A stretch of 64,000 nt of DNA, from NCBI RefSeq assembly GCF_030253575.1, contig NC_080559.1, positions 29,228,501 to 29,292,500 on the forward strand, in the 5' to 3' direction. Below are positions 1-11,600 of this stretch, piece by piece. Source of the DNA: Rhododendron vialii (lineage: Eukaryota > Streptophyta > Magnoliopsida > Ericales > Ericaceae). Below the pieces are notes generated by a model. It searched no databases. It was not told where the DNA came from and saw only the letters and a program-made list of their open reading frames with translations. Numbering within the stretch: the first letter of the stretch is position 1; each line of letters starts with the position of its first letter. Position numbers and translations under genes: made by a program.

Positions 1-143
1 AGAAAAACAAATATACTGTGGTATCTGATTTTTCAATTAGGAAGAATCACAAGCCATTTCTCCATCTCTAGAGTTACCAAAGCTTTTGCAGGAAAATCTG
101 AATTAAAGCCAACCATTTCATTTTCTCTCAATCATCTAACTAG

Positions 144-3100
144 AAACTCTCCCGTCGGCACATCTGCATTCCTGGACTTCGACAGCAGCGGCAACCTCCT
201 CCTCCTCGATGGCTCCACCACCGTGTGGACATCAAACACCTCTGGCGCAGGCGTCGAAGTCGCCATCATGTCAGAAACTGGCAACTTCATCCTCTACTCA
301 GCCAACCAACGCATCGCTTGGCAAAGTTTTTCACACCCATCAGACACACTGCTCCCCGGCCAACCCTTAACAGTCTCGCTTGAGCTGAGATCCTCAAATT
401 CTTCTTCCCGCGGCGGTTACTACACGCTGAATATGCTGCAACAACCCACTTCGCTAAGTCTTGCCCTGAGCTACAACTTGCCAGAGTCCTATGATTCCTC
501 GCCGGATTCCTACAACAACTACTCCTACTGGTCAGGACCCGAAATATCAAACGTCACCGGCGAGGTTGTTGCCATTCTAGACAAAGCAGGTATTGAAATT
601 TCTGACATATGAATCATATTATTTGTTCTTTTCGTTGTAGTCCAAGTGAGAATATTGAAATTTTGGACATACAAGTTGAGTTGCCACTCTGCTTTCAAAG
701 CCAATATTGATCTCATTCAAACTTCCGGTACAAAAGCAAATACTAATTCTTTTGTATTAGCACAGTAGTTCTGTCTTGATTGTTGCATCGGGTCTTTTGA
801 TTAATATCAGGTAGCTTTGGAGTCGTTTATGGCGCATCTTCAGATGGGGCCGTTTATGTGTACAAGAATGATGCCGATGATGCGGGATTATCTTCAGCTA
901 CAAACCAATCTACCGGCCCATCAGTTCTTCACCGGATAACCCTAGAGACAAACGGAAATCTGCGTCTCTATCGATGGGATAACGACGTTAATGGCTCCCG
1001 CCAGTGGGTCCCTGAATGGGCAGCAGTGTCAAACCCTTGTGACATTGCAGGTATATGTGGAAATGGCATATGTAATTTGGAGAAAAACATGACAAACTCG
1101 TCCTGCACATGCCTGCCGGGTTCTTCAAAATCAGGAACTCAAACCCAGTGCTATGGAAATTCATCGGTGACAGGAAAATGTGGGTCTCAACACGAGAATT
1201 TAACGTCTCAGTTCAAAATAGCAGCGGTCCAACAGACAAATTACTACTACTCTGACTCATCAGTGATAGCAAATTATAGTGATATGGAGACAGGTTCAAA
1301 GTGTGGCGACACTTGTTTATCGGATTGTGAGTGTGTTGCTTCTGTTTATGGGCTTAGTGATGAAAAGGCCTATTGCTGGATTCTGAGGGATTTGGAGTTT
1401 GGGGGATTCGAGGACACTGGCTCAACCCTGTTTGTGAAGGTCGAGTCCAATGGCTCATCGAACCCAGAGAGCAACACGAGAGGGTCTGGGGCTTCAAACG
1501 ATAGTGACCCTAATGCCCCTAACAAGAAGGTTGTGGTTCTTCCTATTGTTTTAACCATGGCCGTTCTGATCGGACTCCTCTGTTGCTTACTGTACTTCAG
1601 TGTTCATAGAAAGAGAGCCATAAAAAGAGCACTCCAAAACTCCTTGCTGGTTGTTTCAGGTGCTCCTGTTAATTTTAGCTTCCGGGATCTACAATGCAGG
1701 ACAAATAATTTTTCACACTTGCTTGGAACAGGTTAGAGCAGACTACATTGATCAGTTTGTAAGCAGAGGAAACTGCTTCAATGAGTGGAATTTTGTTCAT
1801 TTAGTTGTTTATTATTCGGATTGAAATGTTGTTTTTTTACAGGTGGGTTCGGACGCGTATACAAGGGAAGCCTAGGGGATAGTAGTTTCATTGCAGTGAA
1901 GAAACTTGACAGGGTTTTGCCTCACGGAGAGAAGGAATTTATAACTGAAGTGAATACTATAGGCTCTATGCATCATATGAACTTAGTTCGTCTCTGCGGG
2001 TACTGCTCTGAGGGGTCACACCGGTATGTCACATTTCTTGAAGAAAATTAATTCCAGTGACCAAAGTTTTACTCAAACTGAACGATGTATTGTAAATTCA
2101 AACTTAGTGTTGTATTAGTAATAAACACAGATCATTAGAACTCGGTACCTTGTTCTGAAATTTACATTGCAAAATGACATTTTGCAGGCTTCTAGTATAT
2201 GAGTTCATGATAAATGGATCCTTGGACAAATGGATATTCCCATCTCCTACCAGCCAAGACAGGCTACTAGATTGGTCGACTCGCTTCCATATAGCTATTG
2301 GCACTGCACAAGGGATCGCGTATTTCCATGAGCAATGCCGGGACAGGATAATACACTGTGACATTAAGCCGGAAAACATTCTTCTAGATGAGAATTTCTG
2401 CCCTAAAGTATCAGACTTTGGGCTAGCTAAGTTGATGGCGAGAGAGCACTCACATGTGGTCACAATGGTTAGAGGAACCAGAGGGTATTTGGCCCCCGAA
2501 TGGGTCAGTAACCGCCCCATAACAGTGAAGGCTGATGTTTACAGCTACGGAATGCTTCTTCTGGAGATTGTGGGTGGCCGAAGAAACCTAGACATGACTC
2601 GTGACGCAGAGGACTTCTTCTATCCCGGGTGGGCATTTAAGGTACCCTTCATTTTCAAGCACCATTTAAGCCCTGAAATTTGGGAAATACAAACAAGCAC
2701 GAATATAGTTTGTCAATATCTAGCCTTAGTCGTCTCACAAATACATGGCATTCTTCCGTAACGTAAACTAACTATTCCTCTCTTAGATTCAACCAGAGTC
2801 TCGAATCAATCATCAAAATATCCACATGAGTTGACATATTATAGCAATTCTACGAGATAGTGATAGACCTAGTCCGAATCTCTGTCTCCTAGCTAACTTT
2901 TCTGAATCGCAGTTTTTTTTTATAAATGGTCTAATTTCAGCTATGGTATTTCCAGGAGATGGAAAATGGAACACCACTCAAAGTTGCAGACAGAAGGATG
3001 AGAGGAACGGTAGACGAAGAAGAGCTCGTGAGAGCTCTGAGAGTTGCATTTTGGTGCATCCAAGACGACGTTTCCATGAGACCTTCAATGGGGGAAGTGG

Positions 3101-3294
3101 TAAAGATGCTGGAAGGACCGGTGGACATCAACGTACCCCCAATGCCACAGACAGTTTTGGAATTGATTGAAGAAGGATTGGATCACGTATACAAAGCCAT
3201 GAGAAGAGAGTTTAATCAGTTCAGCTCCTTCACCATTACTAGTCATCCATCATCGCGTGCTACATGTAGCTATTCCACCATGTCGCCTAGATAG
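144..3294 (+). CDS. G-type lectin S-receptor-like serine/threonine kinase (5' partial)
   Basis: Plasma-membrane receptor kinase of the S-domain class, closest from memory to Arabidopsis At5g24080. Exons by splice signals: 144-589, 811-1731, 1843-2023, 2188-2641, 2956-3294; all junctions keep frame and give about 779 visible residues. Bases 1-143 read best as the end of an intron (pyrimidine-rich tract, then TAG at 141-143) that splits an Arg codon, so the signal peptide and first half of the B-lectin domain lie outside the window. Visible in order: end of B-lectin (VWTSNTS, WQSFSHPSDTLLP), Cys-rich EGF-like part (CDIAGICGNGICN), PAN-like part (CGDTCLSDCECVASVYG), a membrane segment near 1525-1600, then the kinase: Gly loop GTGGFGRVYKG, AVKKLD lysine, IIHCDIKPEN, DFGLAK, APEW. 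The catalytic loop has HCD, so it is a non-RD kinase. The stop follows SYSTMSPR. Nothing is broken in the visible part. The ligand is unknown. Confidence 0.93.
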
Positions 3295-4007
3295 AGAGAT
3301 TGATCACGTGATCTAATGGCCGGAAATGCACACAATTTTGGGTACAGAGGATTCGAGGGGACCTAGATAACAACAACAAAAGCATATAGGAACCAAGGCC
3401 GTCCCTTCCGGTAGGGGCTTCTATGGTGATTGATCCCTTCTCAATTCAGCAGAAGGGAAACACTAAATTAGAGAGAGAATTCTTGAGATTGTATTGAAAC
3501 CCTCCAATGCTTCCAAAGGGCCGGCTACCGAAGAATTAATAGATGGTCGTGTGATTCATATTTCAAATTCATCATATTGTTTTGACCAGCCCATGTTGTT
3601 CTTCTTTTCATGACCAAATGGCTTCAAGGTGTAAAATTTTAAGCAGGAAACTATTCTTTGAGATGGTAGCGAGAAATACAATGAAGTAAAAAAGTGTGCT
3701 GAATGACGCACAAATCTAGCATACATTCTACGGAACATGCTGCAATGATATATTTCGGGTCTCTTCCGATAGACTTTTCAGTGGCTTTTTGGCACAGTCT
3801 TGTTGTTTTCTCTTAATCTTTATTATATTTAGGTGTAATTTTTACATCATATTTCGTTTCGACGAGAGGAATCGAAAAAATATAAAACATAGACCAAAGT
3901 TGAAAATACACATAAGGCGACAACAAAGATTCAAAGATTTGACTTTTTCATTTTTTTTTTTTTGATTTTTTTCCGTTGTTTAATATGGAATTTTTTCAAC
4001 TTTGGTA
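3295..4007. other. Intergenic, 3' flank of the receptor kinase
   Basis: Presumed 3' UTR followed by AT-rich DNA with poly-T runs near 3950. I see no gene, paired terminal repeats or RNA gene here. Confidence 0.6.
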
Positions 4008-4016
4008 TATATTTTC

Positions 4017-5060
4017 GGAAAAATTTCAAAATAGCACCTGACCTTTTGCACAAATCACATATAGGCACTTGACCTTTTAAAATTATCAAAAAAACACCTG
4101 ACCTATTTAAAAACCCATCAATTTTACACCCGCCGTTAACTTTCCATCCAAAACAAACGGAAATGCTGAAAATGTATATTTTGGCATGAATATTGGCAAA
4201 ACAAGATTAAGGCTCATTTTGGCAAAACACAATATTATACTCATAAATAAGATTAAGGCTCAATTTGGCTTTAAAAGTCAATTAATAACTTAATTTTTGT
4301 CTTTATTCAAAAGAAAAAAAACGCATTTGTTAGTTTTGCGTCAAGACGAATCAATAAGTCACAAAAATTACTTAACTTTTCAATCCAAATCTACCCTAAA
4401 AAAGGAATCAAGCTTAATTTAATAATTAAATACCCACAACTATGCAGCCAAATAAGATTACTCCGTATTAAACAAATGAAAAGGCAAAAACAAAAAATAT
4501 AGAATAGTCAAGCTTAATTTAGTAATTAAATACCCATGACTTGTCACTTTTCACACCTACTTATGACTATTATATGTTTTTTGTTTTTGTCTTTTCCTTT
4601 GTTTATTTAATACAGAGTAGTCTTATTTGGCTACATAGTTATGGGTATTTAATTACTACTAAATTAAGCTTGATTTCTTATTTAGGATGGGTTTGGATTG
4701 AAAAATTAAGTAATTTTTGTGACTTATTGATTCGTCTTGACGCAAAACTAACCAATGTGTTTTTTTTTGAATAAAGATAAAAATTAAGTTATTAATTGAC
4801 TTTGAAAGCCAAATTGAGCCTTAATCTTGTTTATGAGTATAATATTGTGTTTTGTCAAAATGAGCTTTAATCTTGTTTTGTCAATATTCGTGCCAAAATT
4901 CACATTTTCAGGATTTCCGTTTATTTTGGATGGGAAGTTAACGACAGGTGTAAAATTGATAGGTTTTTAAATAGGTCAGGTATTTTTTTGATAATTTTAA
5001 AAGATCAGGTACCTGTGTGTGATTTGTGCGATAGGTCAGATGCTATTTTGAAATTTTTCC
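4017..5060. mobile_element. Mutator-type foldback MITE, 1044 bp
   Basis: The two arms are long inverted copies of each other (left about 4017-4510, right about 4565-5060) around a loop of some 55 bases. The outermost 20 bases are exact inverted repeats beginning GGAAAAATTTC. The element is flanked by the same 9-mer, TATATTTTC, at 4008-4016 and 5061-5069. A 9-bp target duplication is the hallmark of Mutator-like elements. There is no coding capacity, so it must have moved with a transposase supplied elsewhere. The assignment to MULE rests on duplication length and foldback structure. Confidence 0.88.
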
Positions 5061-5081
5061 TATATTTTCATACTTTTTTTA

Positions 5082-5403
5082 GGACGCTGTTATTCGCAGC
5101 CCTTTATTTTCTCCCATAACCCGTTAAAAATTTTCAATAATACTTGACAGTTAGTTACCGAAATTGAGATATATTTTCAGCATCCAATTACCGAAATATA
5201 ATATTTTTTTCAACAGATATTTACCGAAAATGTATGTTCGGTAGTTGTTTACCGAAAGTTGAACATATTTTCGACATGTAGTTACCGAAATATAATCTTG
5301 TTTTCAACAGCAATTTACCGAAATATTGTTATTTATGATTTTCAATAACCATTTACCGAAATGTAATAGATTATGAGAAAAACTATAGGGCTGCGAGCAG
5401 CGC
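5082..5403. mobile_element. Short Mutator-type MITE with internal TTACCGAAA repeats
   Basis: Terminal inverted repeats are GGACGCTGTTATTCGCAGCC on the left and the complement of GGGCTGCGAGCAGCGC on the right. The 9-mer CTTTTTTTA flanks both sides (5073-5081 and 5404-5412). It is low-complexity, so weaker evidence than for the neighbouring elements. Inside, a degenerate unit containing TTACCGAAAT recurs at least six times between about 5155 and 5365. No coding capacity. Confidence 0.7.
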
Positions 5404-5714
5404 CTTTTTTTATTCTTACCGGTGAAACTGTAAGATGATACTAATATTATAAAAATTTGCCCCGAATCATGTAAAGCATGTGGAAAGAAAGGGAAAATAT
5501 TAAAAAATTCCTCGTCCCTTGTTTGGTTTGGTTCGAGAGAGAAGAGAGAAGAAAGCGGTACTAAAGAAGAAAATATTCAGACGTTAATGGAGTACTTCAA
5601 AAAGATTCTTACCTGGAGATACTCCATGTTTCTCTCTGCGACACCCCAACCCTTTCGGTAAAGAGAGATTATTTTGCGAGCGCCGGGGCGGTTGGGGAGG
5701 AAGAGGATGCTAGG

Positions 5715-6621
5715 GAAAAATTTTAAAATACCCTCAACCTTTAAAATAAATTTTAATTAGAGTCTCAGACTTTCAAAAAAATCAATTTCACTCCAAACGT
5801 TATCTTATGTTAATCAAAACAACTCTTTCCGTCCAAATGACTAACGGATTTCGTTATAAACTTCGTTAAATAGCGTCCAGATCGAATTTCAATAATCCAA
5901 ACTGCTCAATGTGTTTAGAACGTGATTTTAAGGATATTCTCGAGAAATTAGGGAGAAAAAAAAGATCGAAAAAAGCTTGATTTGAGCAGTTTTTTATTGA
6001 ACAGTTCAGTAAAAACTGTTCGGATGAAGCACTTTTCGGTCATTTTTTTTGTTGATTTTTCTTGGGTACTCTTAAAATTATGTTCTGAACATATTGAACG
6101 GCTCGGATCATTGAAATTCAAACCAAAAGGGGGAGATGAGAACCGATCCGGATTTTGTTCAAGTTAGGGCGTCTGGATTTTGCTTCGGTCCACACACCCC
6201 ATTTCTCAGTCGGATTTTAATGATCCGAGCCGTTCAATGTGTTCAACACTTGATTTTAAGAGTACTTTAGAGGAATCAGCAAAAAAAATGACCGGAAAGG
6301 GCTTCATCTAAACAATTTTTTTATTGAACTGTTCAATAAAAAAACTGCTCGGATGAAGCCTTTCTCGGTCATTTTTTTTGCTGTTTTTTTGCGAGTATCA
6401 TTAAAATCACGTTTTGATTACATTGAGAGGCTCGGATCATCGAAATTCGATCGGGACGCTATTTCACAAGGCCTTTAACGAAATCTGTTAGTCATTTGGA
6501 CGGAAGGGGTCGTTTTGATTAACGGAAGAAAACACTAGGAGTAAAAATTGATTTTTTTGAAAGTCTGAGAGTCTAATTGAAATTTAGAGTAAAGGTTTGG
6601 GGGTATTTTGAAGTTTTCCCA
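5715..6621. mobile_element. Mutator-type foldback MITE, about 907 bp, with nested internal repeats
   Basis: The ends are inverted copies: the left reads from 5715 through the CAATTTCACTCC region, and the right returns the complement up to TTTTCCCA at 6621. The 9-mer GATGCTAGG flanks both sides (5706-5714 and 6622-6630). Inside, a block around GGATGAAGC, TTCGGTCATTTT and GGCTCGGATCAT occurs in direct and inverted copies (about 5985-6115, 6215-6300, 6330-6445), so the element is a palindrome built of smaller palindromes. No coding capacity. Confidence 0.82.
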
Positions 6622-6638
6622 GATGCTAGGCTAGTAAT

Positions 6639-7017
6639 CAGAAAGTCTACATACACATACAATCTGTGCACAGATTTCATTGTGGGACCCATCACGGGTT
6701 CCACACAAATCATTCGAGCCGTTCATTAAATGTAAAATATTTTTTCAAGGGTCCCTGTAAAAAATAATATCAATTCGATACCTATAGATACTCGATCCAA
6801 TCATATAACTTTTCATTATCCAGAAATTTGAATGAAAAGTTAGATGGCTAGATGAGGCATCTATAGGTATTGAATTGAGCTTATTTTTTACAGAAACCCT
6901 TGAAATTTTTTTTTACATTTAATGAACGGCTCGGATGATTTGTATGGGACCCGTGGTGAGCTCCACAACGAAATCTGTGCACAATCTGTCCACAGATTGC
7001 TGTGTGTAGCAGTAATC
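6639..7017. mobile_element. MITE family M copy 1, Mutator-like, 379 bp
   Basis: Palindromic element: the left arm with AATCTGTGCACAGATTTC, GGGACCC and CGAGCCGTTCATTAAATGT is answered by complementary copies before 7017. The 9-mer GCTAGTAAT flanks both sides (6630-6638 and 7018-7026). The first duplication overlaps by one base the right-hand target duplication of the preceding element, so the two insertions sit in adjoining target sites. The same family recurs at about 34352-34712 and 52713-53099, with a half copy near 26565-26700. Confidence 0.78.
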
Positions 7018-7026
7018 GCTAGTAAT

Positions 7027-8615
7027 AGTTGAAGGGTATGAAAGTAAATTCACATTTGTCGCCCAAAACACTGCCTCAAAGACCTGATGAGTTGTAGGAG
7101 TATACGTTACAACTCACGATAGATCTCTTGGCCACGTTTATGTGAAGGGAAGGGCAGAAATCTCCTCAGTTTTTTTGGAATCCAATTGTTGAAACAAGAA
7201 ATTTGCAGAAGCAGAAGAAGAAGAAGTTGAGAGTCAGAGAAACGGATGAACAAAGATGGACTGGACCCGAGATATCGGAAAAGGTGGGAACTGAAGCCGA
7301 GCGCGAACAAACTAACTGAATTAAGGTTGTTCTCATCAACTTTTATTATTGTCACCTGACTTGTAGAGTGTTAACTTGTGCGATTTGCTTATTTCTGATG
7401 AATTTCTAGGGTTTCCAGTTGAAATTGATTTGCTTAAATCTTCGCCTACTTTTTAGATTACGACGCATCGAGCATGAAAATTTGTTTCTTAAAAGTCAAA
7501 ATTCTGTTGACAAACTTGTCAATTGAACTGTCTTTTCGTCATTGGATGGAGTGGCCTCGTAGAAGATGAGGTAGTAGTGAATCGGAATTCTTCCAACTGC
7601 CTCGTGAAACTTTTTCAAATTGTAGATTGTCAGTTTGATTGATTTGTCACCTAATCAATCAACTTTTTAGTTTATCCCTTTATATAGGAAAAAGAAGACC
7701 TGCTACATTTGGTGAAGTTGGACAAAACTTCTAAGAAACTTTCATTATTATTATTATTTTTTAAAAGATATTCGAATTCTTTCAAAACATGAGTTCCTTT
7801 CCTTACTGGATCGGCGATTGGCATTTTGGTTCTCCAACAGTTAATTTGGATGGCTCTGACATCATTTGGAAGAGCCAAGTGGTCAGAATTTTTGAAATAT
7901 ACTAGTCACTAACAGCACTCGATCTTTACAGTACACTTTCCTCCTTGAGCATGTTTATGATCTCCATCATATCTTCGCCACTGCTTAGTGGCTTATTTAG
8001 TCTTAAATCCGCATTCAAAATAGGGCTAAGTGGAGGTAATTCTTTTTAACGGCGAGCATTAGTAGTTGAAATTCATGGCATACATAATATTCGTGTCCTC
8101 TCTCAAAAACCCTTAAAAGCACCAAATTTTTTTATCGCTATGACATGTCCCATAATTGTCCTCAATGTGAGGCCTAAATGAAAAAGAAAAGACAAGTATT
8201 CCTAATGACAATCTTGAAGAGTGGACTCGAGGGAAAAGGCAGGACTGTTTTCTGTTTAATCCCCACCTTCTTCCTTTTTTCTACAAAATTGCCACCGCTA
8301 CATGTGGCACAAGGAAACTAAACATATATGAAAGCAACCTTTTCCAAAATTCTAAGGGTGGCAGGAGCACCTCTTGTCCCCCTTCACTTGTTCTATTTGT
8401 GGAATGCTCAAAAAGTTTTCACTGGGAAAGTTGTTTCTATTTAACTAATGCACTAAGAGGAGTTCTGTGGTAAATTTTGTGCTTAACAAGATGGTTACTG
8501 CTATACTAGATAGTTGACTTGCGGGTTGTGAAGATATATCCTGAGTTGGACTATTTGGCTTTTCGAGTCCTACAGGCTGAAGTTACACCTCTCCTTTTAG
8601 CGCTCTTGGAACAAG
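7027..8615 (+). promoter_or_regulatory. Promoter and 5' leader region of the WDR91-like gene
   Basis: No independent coding region is convincing. A GAA-rich patch at about 7207-7230 suggests a transcribed leader exon near 7200-7330. A good 3' splice site (CCTACAG) ends at 8575, so the last part of the 5' UTR probably runs 8576-8615 directly before the ATG, after a leader intron. The upstream donor was not fixed. Confidence 0.4.
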
Positions 8616-11600
8616 ATGGAGAATATGCAGTACGCTGAGGAGCTTGTGAAGGAGTTTCTTGTCTTCAGAGGGTTTACAAGTACTTTGCAAGCTTTTGGGA
8701 AAGAATTAGGCACTGATATAGGCAAAGGATTTCAAGTAGATAAGATATTGGAACTAATATTCTCAGTCTACATTCCCCAATTTCGAGCAGAAGAGTTGAT
8801 TGAGGTGCTGAGCTTTTTCAAGCAGTGCTTTTCTTCTTCATCTGAGACATTGTTGATTTCTACACTATCAAAACTAGAGGTCTCTATTCTCCGTTGTTAT
8901 GTAGTACGTGCCATACTATCAGGAAGGAAGGACAAAGTTATAGAGTTTTTGGGGATGCATGGCAATGACTTGTTGCAAAGAGACCAGGATTGGACTTACT
9001 GGTTTGGTAGGATTTTTTTCTTCCTTCTCCTGTTCATGATGCTCTCTTGAACTTTTTATCTTTAGTTTAATGATGTTATATTTCATGCAGCCATCCCATA
9101 CATTAAGAACCCCAGCTCGGATCCACAGTTTCGCATATTTTTTTCACAGGAGTGGTTTAACGCCTTGCATCTGTCAGTTAGGAACTTCTTAAGCGAGATG
9201 TTTAATGATACCCATATCCTTGAGCAAAAATTCTCAGATATTCGTCCATGCTTGTTCTGAGCTTAATTAACTGTATTCCATCATTACTCTCCCTACTTTT
9301 TTTCTCCCTCTGTTCTTAATTGTTGTTCCATTATTCCATGTTGGGATGTTTCAAAATGTTAGTCCTTTTTGAGAAGTCCAAGTTTATTCCTTGTAAGTGT
9401 CTATGAGTGTTCCAAAGTAGTTAGAATTTAGGGGTAGTGATGGAGATGATGTCTTTAGATTTGAATTTAAGTTCTATCTTTGCCTGTGAAGTTGGAGCTC
9501 TCAAAAGGGACCAACATTAAGGAACAGAGGGAGTAAATGCTACTGCAAAGTTATAAATGGAACTATATTATCTTATTGCCAGTGTTAATGTAGTTAAGTA
9601 GGGAAACTAATATGGCCATGCCTTTGCAGTCACTTTCACCTCATACTTTGACGGCATTTGGTTTTCTTAGTCGCTATATTGTCACATTACATGCTGTTTG
9701 CATAGGACTTTTCCTTAGCTGATCTACGCATCCCTGCGATATTGAAGATCTGTTCTGAAAAGATTACTGTCAACCGTCTTAAAAAGGACATTAGGCAACT
9801 TAATCTTAGGTTGTCCGAACTTCAGGCTTTATTGGAGAAAAAGGAAGCTCAGTTATGCAGATCAAGGAGGTAAGGGACTTCTGCATCGATGTAGTTAGAT
9901 ATTTTTCAGACTCTGGCGGTTTGCCTTTTTTTTTTTTTTCCTTTGATCAAAACTCTGGTTTGGTTACCGTATTGTTTTGAGTCCAGTTATGCTTCATCAC
10001 CCCTGGAAGCAAGTGTGGGTCAGAAAACCAGCCCAACCAACTCTGTAACCTGGACTCCATTGAATGGTGGCCATGAAGCGGATATTATTCCACCCAGGGT
10101 TTCTCATGAGACGTGTGCGCCTTTGAGTACACCTGTAAGTGAACAAGAATCACCTAGGAATTGGGTCGTTACTGGACCTGCTGAGGGTGCTCCAAAATTG
10201 GCCTCATCTAAGGTTACTCAAAGCTCAAGCTCAAAAATGGTGTTCAGAGGGAGTGGGAGGATAAATGATCCTCTGGAAATGATCAAGGATGGCTTTAATA
10301 TTGGTAAGCAATGGTTGCGATTAGTTTCTCTTTTGTCCATGATTAAATAAGACAATGGCTTTTGCTCATTAATGCCACTAGGAGATGGAGACTTATCCAT
10401 ACACAACACAGCACAGGCATGGAAACTCATTAATAGGAAGGGTTATATTTGTTTCATTTCTTTTCAGAAGACTGGATTAACTTCACATTTAAAATTATTA
10501 AAAAGTTGTCTCTGCTTTGGAGGTTACAATTCCATTCCACTGGATACCCAAAATAATTCCTACTAGCTATGTGAGTTTCCATGGTTTTCATGACTTTTTG
10601 TTTTCCTAACTTATTGGAATGTCTCAAGTGGTTGCTTGACTTTTGCATTTCCTACACCTCGATTATGGACAAGGCTTCTCCAGCAGGTCTTTAAACACTA
10701 TGAGGACCTTTCCTATTGTCACACTGAGGTTAAAGCATGATGCAGTGCTTTATTCATAATAAATGTTGAAGTAACTTGAATTTATCTTGTGGCAGAGACT
10801 AGCACAGAAATGCAGGAAGAAGAAGAATTTCCAGAAGTGGAAGTAGAATTTCAGGTAAAAAATTCGTAAAAACCATTGCTGACTTTTGGTCTTTCTTCGC
10901 AAATTTCAATGCCCCTATTTGGCTATATCTGTCCTCCTTACTTGCTGCATTGTCTTGTCTTTTATGTCTGTGTGGAAAAACTTGATGCAGGAGACATTCT
11001 TGGGCCACACAAGTCCTATCAGTCGATGCCGATTTTCTGCGTCTGGGAACAATATTGCCAGTGCTTCTGTGGATGGCACAGTCAGGTATTTATCATGATT
11101 TCCTGTATCATGCTGAGGTTACCTATACAAAGGGGTTAACTTACGGGGCAGACAAACTGGTTTGATTTATTTAGTTTTAATGAATGATGACGTCGCTATT
11201 TATTTGTTCCTTGGATGTGTTCTTTCTTTATTTGCCTGGACTCGACACATTCTAGGTGCTATCCTGGAAGCATATTGGCCATGTTATCAAATGAATTTCA
11301 TGATTTCAACCCTCTTATGAGAAAGCTTTGTTTTTTTGGTCCTCCACTTATGCTTATTTTTCTTGTTGTGGTTCGATTTATTTCCACTTTGTTTTTGTTT
11401 TTGCTTTTGCTTTTCTTGGTTTGTGAGGGTGTGAAGTTATATGCGGTTCATTTACCATGATATCCAACCCTAGAGGTGGTGCCTTTTGGACCATCTGTGT
11501 AGCTTATCATTTTCAGTTTAGAGATTGTTGCAATTGCATGATTTCTTCTCTTTATGTTGATGGAAGGATATGGACATATGACTCAGCAACTCCAGCATCA

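Noticed and set aside
1..143. Continuation of the receptor-kinase frame to the left edge (open frame from base 1)
   Set aside because: The residues do not resemble the B-lectin family, while a pyrimidine tract and TAG at 141-143 give an intron end that rebuilds the expected Arg-Asn-Ser-Pro.
590..2955. In-frame stops between receptor-kinase segments as signs of a pseudogene
   Set aside because: Every stop falls in an intron with good GT and AG signals, and all exons join in frame.
9091..9261. WDR91 exon 2 running to the TGA near 9258 as a truncated protein
   Set aside because: The AT-AC junction gives a better family match and a full-length frame.
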